DNA of 64,000 nucleotides from CAVSUR01 sp963846005 (GTDB lineage Bacteria > Actinomycetota > Actinomycetes > Streptosporangiales > Streptosporangiaceae). The notes under the pieces were generated by a model. The model did not search any database. It was not told the origin of the DNA and saw nothing but the letters and a program-made list of their open reading frames with translations. A program made the translations under genes and the position numbers. The DNA is taken from NCBI GenBank assembly GCA_963846005.1, contig CAWJUH010000001.1:744001-808000 (forward strand), written 5' to 3'. This document shows positions 35,039 to 44,176 of this stretch, piece by piece. Within the stretch, counting starts at the first letter, position 1. Every line of letters begins with the position of its first letter.

Positions 35039-35665
35039 CTACCCGGCCGGGGCGCTCTCCTCGGTCATCGCGATCACGCCGTAGGCCTGGGCCGGGGTCA
35101 TGCCCAGCTGGGCGGCCACCTGGTGCGCGGCCTCCCGCTCCTCGTCCGCGAGCGAGCCGTCGGCCAGGCCGATGCGCACCACGTCGGCCAGGAACCATTC
35201 CCTGGCCGGCACGGCCAGCTGGATGGCCAGCGGGTTCAGCGCCCAGGCCAGGTCGTACTCGGGGCCGTCCGGCGCGGCCAGGTCCGCCGACAGGGCGGCG
35301 TCGTCGTAGTGCGACAGCCCGGCGCTGCGGATCGACTCGATGGCCCGGCGGCGGGCCGGGAAAGCGCGCGGCTCCCCGGCGGCCAGTATCGCGATCGCGG
35401 CGGCCCGCATCCCGGCCGGCAGCGCGGCCTGCATCTGCGCGGAGGTGGGCAGCGACAGCACTTCGGGGCGGTACCGGGTCCGGCAGTTGTCGCACTGCAC
35501 GTGCTCGCCGGCCTGGCCGAGCGGGATCAGCGGGATGAAGAAGATATGCAGCCAGCGCCGCCCGCCGCGCAGCCGGTAAGGCCGGTCGCCACCACAGCGC
35601 TGGCAGTGGAATGTCCCCTGTCCGATGGTGCGGTAGTACACCCGCAACCCGAAGATGAGGAACAC
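35039..35665 (-). CDS. Zinc-ribbon / TerB-like protein
   Basis: 208 residues from ATG 35665. The N-terminus has two CxxC pairs (FHCQRCGG and VQCDNCRT) around a hydrophobic LHIFFIPLIPLG stretch, a zinc-ribbon-like layout. The C-terminal half is a helical TerB-type domain (VVRIGLADGSLADEEREAA). Common beside recO in actinomycetes, with unknown function. No tellurite-resistance neighbours are present, so that label should not be taken literally. Confidence 0.82.
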   Translation of the reverse strand: MFLIFGLRVYYRTIGQGTFHCQRCGGDRPYRLRGGRRWLHIFFIPLIPLGQAGEHVQCDNCRTRYRPEVLSLPTSAQMQAALPAGMRAAAIAILAAGEPRAFPARRRAIESIRSAGLSHYDDAALSADLAAPDGPEYDLAWALNPLAIQLAVPAREWFLADVVRIGLADGSLADEEREAAHQVAAQLGMTPAQAYGVIAMTEESAPAG

Positions 35666-35860
35666 CGCTCCCCCTTCCCGATTACCGCGGCCGCTCCCCG
35701 CAGCCCGCCACCTGCCCAGGCGGCACCGGCAGGCGGCGCCGCCAGCCCCGCCCGATCATCACATGCCGCTCAGCGCGCCGGGGCGGAATCCGGCAAAAGC
35801 ACCGGCGTCGCGGGACCAGGCCCCGGGCCGGACGTCCCTGGCCATCCGGGGTAGCGCCGG

Positions 35861-36808
35861 TCAGTCGTAGAACCCCAGCCGGCGCAGCTGCTTAGGGTCC
35901 CGCTGCCAGTCCTTGGCGATCTTGATGTGCAGGTCGAGGTAGACCTTGCTGCCGAGCAGCGCCTCGATTTGCTGCCGGGCCGCGGCGCCCGCGTCGCGCA
36001 GCCGGGTGCCGCGGGAGCCGAGCACGATGGCCTTCTGGCTGTCCCGCTCGAGGTAGATCACCGCGTGCACGTCGATCAGGTCGTCGCGGCCCTCCCGCGG
36101 CCCCATCTCCTCCACCAGCACCGCGACCGAGTGCGGCAGCTCGTCCCAGACGCTCTCCAGGATCGCTTCCCGGATCAGCTCGGCGACCAGCTGCTGCTCG
36201 GGCTCGTCGGTCAGGTCGCCGTCGGGGTACAGCGGCCGGCCCGGGGGCAGGTGGGTGATCAGCACGTCAGCCAGCACGTCCAGCCCGAATCCGGTCTTGG
36301 CCGACACCGGCACTATGTCCGCCCAGTCGCCGAGCTCGGCCACCGCGGTGAGCTGGGCGGCGATCTGGAACGGCTGGGTCTGGTCGGTCTTGGTGACGAT
36401 CGCGACCACCGGGGTGGGCCCGACGGCGGCCAGCTCGGCGGCCAGGTACTTGTCGCCGGGCCCGATCCGGTCCTTGGCCGGGATGCACAGGCCGATGACG
36501 TCGACCTCGGTGAGGGTGGAGCGCACCAGGCTGTCCAGCCGCTCGCCGAGCAGGGTCCGCGGCCGGTGCAGGCCGGGGGTGTCCACGATCACCAGCTGGG
36601 CGTCCGGCCGCCGCACGATGCCGCGGATCGCCCGCCGGGTGGTCTGCGGACGGCTGCTGGTGATCGCCACCTTCGTGCCCACCAGGGCGTTCATCAGCGT
36701 GGACTTGCCGACGTTCGGCCGCCCCGCGAAGCAGGCGAAGCCAGCACGGAACGCGGCATCGGCCCGTGACGGCATCGGGGCCGGCGTCGGCACTGGCGGC
36801 GCTCCCAT
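35861..36808 (-). CDS. era: GTPase Era
   Basis: 315 residues from ATG 36808. G1 GRPNVGKSTLMNAL, G2 region SSRPQTTRRAI, G3 VIVDTPGLHRP, G4 VTKTD. The C-terminal KH domain has HAVIYLERDSQKAIVLGSRG and LHIKIAKDWQRDPKQLRRLGF. Binds 16S rRNA and helps 30S maturation. The start is the first of two in-frame ATGs; a shorter start at the second (MPSRADAAF) would also leave the GTPase domain intact. It lies in the usual block with ybeY and recO. Confidence 0.96.
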   Translation of the reverse strand: MGAPPVPTPAPMPSRADAAFRAGFACFAGRPNVGKSTLMNALVGTKVAITSSRPQTTRRAIRGIVRRPDAQLVIVDTPGLHRPRTLLGERLDSLVRSTLTEVDVIGLCIPAKDRIGPGDKYLAAELAAVGPTPVVAIVTKTDQTQPFQIAAQLTAVAELGDWADIVPVSAKTGFGLDVLADVLITHLPPGRPLYPDGDLTDEPEQQLVAELIREAILESVWDELPHSVAVLVEEMGPREGRDDLIDVHAVIYLERDSQKAIVLGSRGTRLRDAGAAARQQIEALLGSKVYLDLHIKIAKDWQRDPKQLRRLGFYD

Positions 36809-36960
36809 TTTCGTAATTCTTCCCTACCGGGGCCCGCCAGCACAGCCGCCAGAGATTTCCGTCCCCGCCCGCGCTTCCCGTCCCCCGCCTGGTTGACTTC
36901 CAGACCAGCGCGTGTCAGGCCATCGATGACCAGCGCCCCGGCACCGGCTGAGCAGGGCGG

Positions 36961-37647
36961 CTAGCACGGCCGGGCGGGCTGCCAGACCGTGGCGGTCTTG
37001 ACCGCGGCGTCCTCAAGTCCCGGCCAGGCCGGGACCTGGTAGCTGGCCACCGGCTCGAAGCCCTGCCGCGGCAGGTAGGCCCGGCCCGGGTCGCCGAGCA
37101 GCACGCCCGCGCCCGCGGCGCGGGCGCGGGCCAGGAACCCGGCCAGCCGCGCCGCCAGCGAGCGCTCGTAGCAGGCGTCGCCGGCCAGCACCAGGGTGGC
37201 CGGCCCGCAGCCGCCGTCCAGCAGGTCGCCGGGCGCGAGGCCGAGCGTGACGCCGTTGGCCCCGGCGTTCAGCGCGATCGCGGCCAGCGCCAGCGGGTCG
37301 ATCTCGTTGGCCGTGACCGCGGCGGCGCCGGCCCGCGCGGCGGCGATCGCCACCAGGCCGGAGCCGGAGGCGAGATCGAGCACGGTCTGGCCCGCGGCCC
37401 GGTCCGGGTGGTCAAGCAGGAAGCGGGCGAGCGCGGTGCCGCCGGCCCAGGGGAACGCCCAGAACGGCACCGGCAGCGGGGACTGCCCGGCTGCGGCCTC
37501 GGTCCGCTCCCACAGCGCGTACGGCTCGTCCGCCAGGTGCAGCGCGATCTCGGGCAGCAGCGGCGGGGTGCGCAGCCGGGTGCACGATCTGACGAAGGCG
37601 GCCGCGGCGGCCGGCTCAGGGCCGCAGCGCCTGGCGGACCGAGCCAT
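36961..37647 (-). CDS. Class I SAM methyltransferase (protein-Lys/NNMT-like)
   Basis: 228 residues; ATG 37647. The SAM-binding motif is VLDLASGSGLVAIAAARAGA, followed by ANEIDPLALAAIALNA. The arrangement resembles the ETFB-lysine/ribosomal-protein-L11 methyltransferase group. PFWAFPWAGGTALARFLL precedes motif I as in that group. Substrate unproven. The start overlaps the end of the deaminase-like gene by 32 bases, so the two are likely co-expressed. Confidence 0.85.
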   Translation of the reverse strand: MARSARRCGPEPAAAAAFVRSCTRLRTPPLLPEIALHLADEPYALWERTEAAAGQSPLPVPFWAFPWAGGTALARFLLDHPDRAAGQTVLDLASGSGLVAIAAARAGAAAVTANEIDPLALAAIALNAGANGVTLGLAPGDLLDGGCGPATLVLAGDACYERSLAARLAGFLARARAAGAGVLLGDPGRAYLPRQGFEPVASYQVPAWPGLEDAAVKTATVWQPARPC

Positions 37648-37960
37648 CGGGCGCGGCGTAGAAGATCACTGCGGCCGGGCCCGCGTCGCGCACCGCGGCC
37701 ACGTCGGCGGGGTCCGGCTCGGCGGAGTCGGTGACCAGCGCGGCCGCCTCCAGGCTGGCCGCGCCGCTGGAGACGGCCATCGCCACCGCCAGCCGCAGGG
37801 CCGACAGCCGCAGCGACGGCAGCGCCACGGCGGAGGCGGCGTAGGTGCGGCCGGTCTCGTCCCGGACCGCGGCCCCCTCGGCCGCCGCGACCCGGGCCCG
37901 GGCCGACCGGGCCAGCGTGATGATCTTGAGGTCTTCCGGCCCTGGCTGCGCGCCATTCAC
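37616..37960 (-). CDS. Cytidine deaminase-like protein lacking zinc ligands
   Basis: 114 residues from ATG 37960. It occupies the slot where actinomycetes carry a cytidine-deaminase-fold gene between the CorC-type gene and era. The normal zinc motifs (C/H-A-E and PCxxC) are absent: the expected region reads AASAVALPSLRLSALRLAVA, and no cysteine is present in the whole protein. It is therefore unlikely to deaminate nucleosides and may be a structural or regulatory relic. The strong conservation of this slot suggests a retained role. Confidence 0.75.
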   Translation of the reverse strand: MNGAQPGPEDLKIITLARSARARVAAAEGAAVRDETGRTYAASAVALPSLRLSALRLAVAMAVSSGAASLEAAALVTDSAEPDPADVAAVRDAGPAAVIFYAAPDGSVRQALRP

Positions 37961-37987
37961 CCGGCCGAGTTTAGTGGCCGCCGGGGC

Positions 37988-39417
37988 TCAGCGGCCGCCG
38001 GGCTCGCTGCGTCCGGCGTCTTCCGGCATGGCCTCGCGCGGCCGGGCCGGATGCCCGGTCTCCGCGTCCTGGCTGCCCGCCGGCCGCGCCCCGGCCTGCG
38101 CCGGGGCCGGCTCGGCCGGGCCGCGCCCGTTGGCCTGCGCGGGCCGCCTGCCCGGGCCGCCCCGCCCGGCCCGGCCCGGCCGCTCGACCCGGACCGTGCC
38201 GATCCGGTTGCGCCGGCCGGCCAGGCTCTCGGCGGTCAGCCGCAGCCCGGCCACGGTCGCCACCGAGCCGGCGATCGGGACCCGGCCCAGCAGCTGGGCG
38301 AGCAGGCCGCCGACGGTCTCGACGTCCTCGGCTTCGATCCGCACGCCGAATTCGTCCTCGAGTTCCGCCACGCCCAGCCGTGCGGTGACCCGGGCGCTGC
38401 CGTCCTCCAGCCATTCCACCGGCGGCAGTTCCTGGTCGTACTCGTCGGTGATCTCGCCGACGATCTCCTCCAGGATGTCCTCGATCGTCACCAGCCCGGC
38501 GGTGCCGCCGTACTCGTCGATGACGATGGCCAGGTGGATCTGCTGGGCCTGCATCTCCCTGAGCAGCTCGTCCACCGGCTTGCTCTCCGGCACGAAGGTG
38601 GCGGGCCGCATCACCGACTCGACCAGCGCCGACTCGGCCTCGCGCTGCTCGTTGCCGCGCGACACGATGTCCTTGAGGTAGGCCACGCCGACGATGTCGT
38701 CGAGGTTCTCGCCGACCACCGGGATGCGGGAAAAGCCGCTGCGCAGCGCGAGCGACAGCGCCTGGCGCAGGGTCTTGCCGTGCTCGACGAAGACCATGTC
38801 GGTGCGCGGCACCATCACCTCGCGGACGATGGTGTCACCCAGCTCGAAGACCGAGTGGATCATCTCCTGCTCGTCCGGCTCGATCTCCCGGCGCCGGGCC
38901 AGCAGGTCGACCAGGCCGCGCAGGTCCTCCTCTGAGCTGGAACCGCCGCGATGCTCGCCGCCGGAGCCGAGCGCGGCGGCCACCGCGACCAGCAGCCGCG
39001 GCAGCGGCCCGAGCAGCCGGGTCGCCGGCCGCAGCACCACGGCGGCCGCGCTGGCCACCCGGACGGTGCTGCGGCTGCCGAGCGAGCGCGGCAGCAGCCC
39101 GGCCACGAAGAAGGCCGCCGCGGCCATCACCGCGGCGGTGATCAGGTAGGCCTGCCAGCCCGCGCCCAGCCAGCGCACCAGCACGGCGGCGACCAGCACG
39201 GTGGCGCCGGTGACCGAGCAGGCCCTGGCCAGCAGCAGCACGGTGACGTAGCGGGGGACCTCGGCCAGCACCGCGTGCAGCGGCGCCGAGTCGTCGCCCG
39301 CGGACTGGCCCAGTTCCCGGCGCCGGCCCGGGACAGCCGCAGCAGCGCGGCCTCCGCGCTGGCGCACCAGCCCGCCAGCGCGATCAGCGCGGCGGCCGCC
39401 ACGAGCAGCCAGCCCAT
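37988..39417 (-). CDS. CBS/CorC-type hemolysin-family membrane protein (apparent N-terminal frameshift)
   Basis: ATG 39417 starts GWLLVAAAALIALAGWCASA in one frame. From about 39320 the protein continues in another (ELGQSAGDDSAPLHAVLAEV) to the stop at 37988, about 476 residues. Three further helices complete the DUF21 membrane domain. Two CBS domains follow (EVMVPRTDMVFVEHGKT; VMRPATFVPESKPVDELL, ending VTIEDILEEIVGEITDEYD), then a CorC_HlyC domain and a Pro/Ala tail. This family is linked to Mg2+/Co2+ export. The frame change is in a G/C run and probably a base-call error. The start is five bases from the ybeY stop. Confidence 0.87.
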
Positions 39418-39422
39418 GACGG

Positions 39423-39962
39423 CTAGCCCGGCCCGGGCTGCCCGGGCCCGGGCGGCTCCGGCGGCCCCGGCGTCCCCGCGGGCCGGCTGGCCTGCCAGGA
39501 GGCCAGCAGCTTGTCCTGCAGGGCGAACATCTCCGCGTGCTCGCGGGCATCGGCGTGATCGTAGCCGAGCAGGTGCAAGATGCCGTGCACGGTGAGCATC
39601 GCCAGCTCTTGGGCCAGGGTGGCGCCCGCCCGCGCTGCCTGCGCGGCCGCGACCTGCGGGCAGATGACCACGTCGCCGAGCAGGCCGGGCAGGTCGTCCT
39701 GCTCGCCACCGGGCGGCTCGGACCGGCCGCCGCCCGGCTGCGGGGGCCGCAGCTCGTCCATCGGGAAGGCCAGCACGTCGGTCGGGCCGGGCTCGCCCAT
39801 CCACCGCACGTGCAGCTCGGTCATGGCCGGCTCGTCCACCAGCAGCACCGACAGCTCGGCGAGCGGGTGGATCCGCAGCTCGTCCAGCACGTGCCGGGCC
39901 AGCCCGGCGAGCTCGCGGCCGTCGGCCGCGACGCCGGACTCGTTGGCTATCTCGATGCTCAT
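39423..39962 (-). CDS. ybeY: Endoribonuclease YbeY
   Basis: 179 residues from ATG 39962 (SIEIANESG, matching family N-termini). A GTG at 39980 overlapping the phoH stop as GTGA is an alternative start that would add six residues. The zinc motif HGILHLLGYDH is intact, and WMGEPGPTDVLAFPMDE is the conserved substrate-side loop. The C-terminus is a Gly/Pro tail. Acts in 16S rRNA 3' maturation and ribosome quality control. It lies in the HIT-phoH-ybeY-CorC operon. Confidence 0.94.
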   Translation of the reverse strand: MSIEIANESGVAADGRELAGLARHVLDELRIHPLAELSVLLVDEPAMTELHVRWMGEPGPTDVLAFPMDELRPPQPGGGRSEPPGGEQDDLPGLLGDVVICPQVAAAQAARAGATLAQELAMLTVHGILHLLGYDHADAREHAEMFALQDKLLASWQASRPAGTPGPPEPPGPGQPGPG

Positions 39963-39976
39963 CCCGGGTCCCGCGG

Positions 39977-40987
39977 TCACCGGCGCGAGCGGCGCGCGGG
40001 CAGCCGCGGGTCAGCGGCCGCCGTGCGCGCGTCGTAGCGCTCGTAGGCGTCCACGATCTCCCCCACCAGCTTGTGGCGCACGACGTCGTGGCTGGTCAGA
40101 CGGCAGAAGTGGATGTCGTCCAGGCCGTCGAGTATGTCCTGCACCAGGCGCAGCCCGGACTGCTGGCCAGACGGCAGGTCCACCTGGGTGACGTCGCCGG
40201 TAACCACGACCCGGGAGCCGAACCCGAGCCTGGTCAGGAACATCTTCATCTGCTCGGGCGAGGTGTTCTGCGCCTCGTCCAGGATGATGAACGAGTCGTT
40301 CAGCGTGCGCCCGCGCATGTAGGCCAGCGGCGCGATCTCGATCGTGCCGGCCGCGGTCAGCCGCGGGATCGTGTCCGGGTCCACCATGTCGTGCAGCGCG
40401 TCATACAGCGGGCGCAGGTAGGGGTCGATCTTCTCGTACAAGGTCCCCGGCAAGAACCCCAGCCGTTCCCCCGCCTCGACGGCGGGCCGGGTCAGGATGA
40501 TCCGGTTCACCTCCTTGGCCTGCAGCGCCTTGACCGCCTTGGCCATCGCGAGGTAAGTCTTCCCGGTGCCGGCCGGGCCGATCGCGAACACGATCGTGTT
40601 CTGGTCGATGGCGTCGACGTAGCGCTTCTGGCCGAGCGTCTTGGGCCGGATGGTGCGCCCGCGCGAGGACAGGATGTCCAGGGTCAGCACGTCGGCCGGC
40701 CGCGGCCCGCTCCTGCGCCGCAGCATGCCGGCCGTCCGCTCGACCGAGTCGGGCGTCAGCTCCGCGCCGCCGGCGACCAGCTGGACCAGCTCGCCGATCA
40801 GGCGCTGCGCCGCGGCGGTCTGGTCCGGCGTGCCGGTCAGCGTGATCTCGTTCCCGCGCACGTGGATATCGGCGTCCAGCGCGTTCTCGATCACGTGCAG
40901 CAGCTCGTCGCGCGAGCCGAGCAGGCTGAGCATGGAGTGGTCGTCCGGGACGACGATCTTTACCTGCCCGCCGTCGGTGGCCGTCAT
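39977..40987 (-). CDS. phoH: PhoH-family ATPase
   Basis: 336 residues from ATG 40987. Walker A is AIGPAGTGKTYLAMAKAV; Walker B is FIILDEAQNTSPEQMKMFLTR. An N-terminal domain resembling a single-stranded nucleic-acid-binding KH-like fold (residues 1-90) precedes them. PhoH proteins are often paired with YbeY and are probably RNA helicase/ATPases. The start overlaps the HIT stop as ATGA, so translation is coupled. Confidence 0.95.
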   Translation of the reverse strand: MTATDGGQVKIVVPDDHSMLSLLGSRDELLHVIENALDADIHVRGNEITLTGTPDQTAAAQRLIGELVQLVAGGAELTPDSVERTAGMLRRRSGPRPADVLTLDILSSRGRTIRPKTLGQKRYVDAIDQNTIVFAIGPAGTGKTYLAMAKAVKALQAKEVNRIILTRPAVEAGERLGFLPGTLYEKIDPYLRPLYDALHDMVDPDTIPRLTAAGTIEIAPLAYMRGRTLNDSFIILDEAQNTSPEQMKMFLTRLGFGSRVVVTGDVTQVDLPSGQQSGLRLVQDILDGLDDIHFCRLTSHDVVRHKLVGEIVDAYERYDARTAAADPRLPARRSRR

Positions 40988-41328
40988 CCGGGCGGCCAGC
41001 TCAGCGGGCGGCCGCCGAGCACGTGAGCGTGCACATGGCCGACGTCCTGCCCGGCATGCCGGCCGGTGTTGAAGACGACCCGGTAGCCGGAGGCGGCGAT
41101 CTGCTCCTGCTGCGCCACCTGGTGCGCCTGCGCGGCCAGCTCGTCGACCAGGCCGTCGCCCGCCGCGGCCGCCGCCGCCAGGTCGGCGTAGTGCTGGCGC
41201 GGAATGACCAGCACATGGACCGGCGCCTGCGGGTTGATGTCGCGGAAGGAAATTGTCCGCGGGCTTTCGAGCACGCGGCCGGCCGGGATCTCACCTGCAG
41301 CGATGCTGCAGAACAGGCAATCAGCCAT
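40984..41328 (-). CDS. HIT-family protein (HinT-like)
   Basis: 114 residues from ATG 41328. It starts ADCLFCSIAAGEIPA, with a CxxC that may bind zinc. The catalytic triad motif is DVGHVHAHVLGG. Likely hydrolyses nucleoside phosphoramidates such as AMP-lysine. First gene of the HIT-phoH-ybeY-CorC operon; its stop overlaps the phoH start. Confidence 0.94.
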   Translation of the reverse strand: MADCLFCSIAAGEIPAGRVLESPRTISFRDINPQAPVHVLVIPRQHYADLAAAAAAGDGLVDELAAQAHQVAQQEQIAASGYRVVFNTGRHAGQDVGHVHAHVLGGRPLSWPPG

Positions 41329-41360
41329 GGGCTCGATCTTAACGTGCGCTACTCGCCGCC

Positions 41361-41382
41361 GGTTGCAGACATATATGGTTGC
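41361..41382. promoter_or_regulatory. CATATATG palindrome flanked by GGTTGC repeats
   Basis: Two GGTTGC copies (41361-41366, 41377-41382) flank or overlap the A/T palindrome CATATATG (41370-41377). They lie 33 bases upstream of the HIT start, in the region that diverges toward the sigma-factor gene. This could be the HIT operon promoter or a sigma-factor operator. The 16-base repeat spacing is suggestive but unproven. Confidence 0.3.
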
Positions 41383-41551
41383 TCTACTGCGAACCTGCGA
41401 GCACTGCCCCGCCGGTGCATGGTGGCCAGGCCCCGTTTCCCCCGAGGTGATGGGTATTGCCCGTGGCGGTCGCGGACAGCGGACGGACGAGCAGGGGGGA
41501 AGTGCGAGCGGTGCGGCGGACCCGTATCCGGGCGGCAGGCGAAGATCCGGC

Positions 41552-42139
41552 ATGACAGCCGGTGAACCAGCCGAGGTCGCCACGCGTCCAATGCACGTGA
41601 CCGAAGCGCTGGTAGCAGATTCTGGCGTGGGCGCCATCCCGGCCGACTGGGATGCCGACCGCGCGGTGACCGCGCTGTATACCGCCCACTACCGGTCACT
41701 CGTGCGCCTGGCCGCGCTGCTGGTGCGCGACGTCGCGACGGCCGAGGAGGTCGTCCAGGAGTCGTTCGTGTCGATGCACGGGGGCTGGCGGCGGCTGCGC
41801 GACAGCGAGAAGGCCCTGTCCTACCTGCGCCAGTCGGTCGTCAACCGGTCCCGGTCGGTGCTGCGGCACCGGGTCGTGGTGGACCGGAACGCGCCCAAGC
41901 CCCCGCCGGACATGCCGAGCGCCGAGCAGGGCGCGATCACCTTGCTGGAACGCTCGGCCGTGGTGGCGGCGCTGCGTACGCTGCCGGCCCGCCAGCGCGA
42001 GGCGCTCGTGCTGCGGTACTACGGCGACCTGTCCGAGGCGCAGATCGCGGCGGCCATGGGCATCAGCCGCGGCGCCGTGAAGAGCCATACCGCGCGGGCC
42101 ATGTCGGCGCTGCGGGTCGTGCTGGAGCGTGAGACATGA
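41552..42139 (+). CDS. SigE-family ECF RNA polymerase sigma factor
   Basis: 195 residues from ATG 41552; ATG 41591 is an alternative. Region 2 is YTAHYRSLVRLAALLVRDVATAEEVVQESF. Region 4 is LPARQREALVLRYYGDLSEAQIAAAMGISRGAVKSHTARAM, a helix-turn-helix typical of the actinomycete SigE-like group. Its stop overlaps the next start as ATGA, so a membrane-bound partner is co-translated. It is inserted on the opposite strand between rsmE and the HIT gene. Confidence 0.92.
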   Translation: MTAGEPAEVATRPMHVTEALVADSGVGAIPADWDADRAVTALYTAHYRSLVRLAALLVRDVATAEEVVQESFVSMHGGWRRLRDSEKALSYLRQSVVNRSRSVLRHRVVVDRNAPKPPPDMPSAEQGAITLLERSAVVAALRTLPARQREALVLRYYGDLSEAQIAAAMGISRGAVKSHTARAMSALRVVLERET

Positions 42140-43372
42140 TCCAGCACGACACCCAGTACGAGCAGGTCCTGCGGCGGGCGCTGCATGCGGCCGCCGACGG
42201 GATCGAGCCGGAAGCCAACGGCCTGGAGCGGATCCGGGCCCGGCTCACCATGCCCGCGCCGCTGCCGGTCGCGTGGCTGAACGCCGGCTACGCGGACGTG
42301 TCCGGCCTGACCATGGGCTGGCTGCAGACGCTCGGCGAGTGGCTGCGCGCGGTCACTTCCCGGTTTCGCGGCCGCCGCGGCCGGGCCGCAGGCACCGCGC
42401 TGACCGCCCGGCGGGCCGTTCCCGCGCCCCGCCCCGCGCTCGGTGCCAGCACCGCCGCCGCGGCGGTGCGGGCCGGGAAGGCGCGGCGGCTGCGGCAGGC
42501 CGGGCGGGCCAGGCCGCTCGCGGCCGCCGGGGCCGTGGCGGTCTTCGTCACCGTGTGCGGCGCGCTGGTGCTGGCCACCCTGCCCGGGCAGCTCTCCGGC
42601 TCGCTGGACGGCATCATCCCGTTCCTCGGGTCATCGTCGTCGGCGGGCGGTCATAGCGGCTCGGCGTTCGGCGGCGGGCGCTCCCTGGCGAACGGCACCG
42701 GTCCCCAGCACGGCTGGTCGACGAACAACACGTTCCCGTCGAACGGGCCGGGTGTCACGTTCTGCCCGCCGCCGTTCAAGGCCGTGGCGCCGGGCAACCA
42801 GGGCAGCCAGCCCGGGCCTGGCCAGCGGCCACTCCGGTGCCCCGGCCCCGCAGCCGGCCACCCCGGCGCCTGCGCCGTCGGGCAGCAGCTCGCCGTCCCC
42901 GTCCCCCACCCCGTCGACCAGCTCGCCCTCGCCGAGCAGCTCGCCGTCGGTCTCACCGTCGGACTCCGGTACGCCGTCGCCGAACACCAGCACCTCGACC
43001 ACCGGCGGCATCGGCTCGGCGCTGAACAGCATCGGCTCGGATCTCGGTGTCAGCTCGCTGCTGGGCGGCCTGTCGGCCGGGACCACCGCCGCGGGCGGCC
43101 CGGCGGGGCCGGCCCAGACGGCGGCCGTGGTCAGCCTCTCAGTCGTTTCCCGGGCGGCCGTTTCCCGGGCGGCCGTTTCCCGGGCGGAGGTTTCCCGGGC
43201 GGCTGCCTCCGGCGCGGCCGTCTCGCCCTGCTCGGTCAGCGCGAAGACCGGCGGCCGGGCCGCCGGGCGCGACGGCGCCACTGCGCTGACCCGGGGCGCT
43301 TCGACCATCGCGGCCCGCTCCGGCGAGGCCGGCCTCCCGGCCGCCGGGCGGCGCGCCGCCCGGTCAGCCTGA
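42136..43372 (+). CDS. Putative membrane partner (anti-sigma-like) with Ser/Pro stalk, apparent frameshift
   Basis: Coupled to the sigma factor by ATGA. Residues 1-125 are cytosolic, with LERIRARLTMPAPLPV and a basic stretch. One transmembrane helix follows (AAAGAVAVFVTVCGALVLAT). The exported part is Ser/Gly/Asn-rich with FCPPPFKAVAPG. Beyond about 42825 the protein-like sequence moves to another frame: a Ser/Pro/Thr stalk (PSPSPTPSTSSPSPSSS) ending at 43372. No ZAS-type zinc motif is visible, so the anti-sigma role is inferred from position and topology. Four 15-bp repeats (VSRAA units) lie near the end. Confidence 0.65.
43145..43204. repeat. Four 15-bp tandem repeats
   Basis: Units at 43145, 43160, 43175 and 43190 each begin GTTTCCCGGGCGG; the first two are identical and the last two differ at the end. 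They encode VSRAA-type pentapeptides in the inferred frame. All frames stay open through them. Confidence 0.9.
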
Positions 43373-43390
43373 CCCGCGGCTGACCTCAGG

Positions 43391-44149
43391 TCAGGCCCAG
43401 CGAGCACTGCGGCTGAGCACCAGGGCCGCGGCCACCGCGCCCGCCGATGAGCCGCGCAGCACCGACGGCCCGAGCCGGGCGGTGGCCGCGCCGGCCGCGG
43501 CCAGCGTCCCGGCCTCGCCCTCGGTGACGCCGCCCTCCGGCCCGACGATCAGCATGATCTCCCCGCCGGACGGCAGCGCCAGCCCGGCCAGCGGCCGCGG
43601 CGCGTCCGGGTCGAGCAGCACCGCGAGCTGCGCCGCGGCCGCGCGCCGGGCCAGCGCCGCGGTGTCCGCCAGCTCGCTGACCTCAGGGAACCAGGCCCGG
43701 CGGGACTGCTTGGCGGCCTGGACCGCGGTCACCCGCCACCGTTCCAGGGCCCGCCCGGCCCGGCCCGCCCGGTCACCCGGACCGCCCCGGTCAGCCCGGT
43801 CGGGCCGCCAGCGGGCCACGCACCGCTCCGCTGCCCACGGCACGATCTCATCCGCCCCGACCTCGGTCATGATCTCGACGGCCCGCTCGCTGCGGTCACC
43901 CTTCAGCAGGGCCTGCGCGACGACCAGCCGCGGCTGCGGCGGCGGCTGCGCCCGCCGGGCCTGCACGGCCAGCTCCAGCGCGCCCGGCCGCGCGGCGGCC
44001 ACCACGCACTCGGCCAGCCGGCCCTGGCCGTCGGTCACGTCGGCCCGCTCGCCGGGCGCGAGCCGCCGCACCGTGGCGGCATGCCGGCCCTCCGCGCCGG
44101 CCAGCACGATCGGGTCGCACTCCAGCTCGGCGGGGCTGGCCAGGAACAC
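43391..44149 (-). CDS. rsmE: 16S rRNA m3U1498 methyltransferase
   Basis: 252 residues from GTG 44149 (FLASPAELECDPIVLAGAEG). The N-terminal PUA-like domain is followed by a SPOUT knot with AQALLKGDRSERAVEIMTEVGADEIVPW and the SAM-binding loop IMLIVGPEGGVTEGE. A Gly/Arg/Asp-rich insertion sits at residues 120-140. The upstream codons LTPP suggest the real start could be slightly earlier, but no standard start is visible. Follows dnaJ in the hrcA operon. Confidence 0.94.
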   Translation of the reverse strand: MFLASPAELECDPIVLAGAEGRHAATVRRLAPGERADVTDGQGRLAECVVAAARPGALELAVQARRAQPPPQPRLVVAQALLKGDRSERAVEIMTEVGADEIVPWAAERCVARWRPDRADRGGPGDRAGRAGRALERWRVTAVQAAKQSRRAWFPEVSELADTAALARRAAAAQLAVLLDPDAPRPLAGLALPSGGEIMLIVGPEGGVTEGEAGTLAAAGAATARLGPSVLRGSSAGAVAAALVLSRSARWA

Positions 44150-44176
44150 CGGGGGCGTCAGCGCCGGTCCCGGGGC

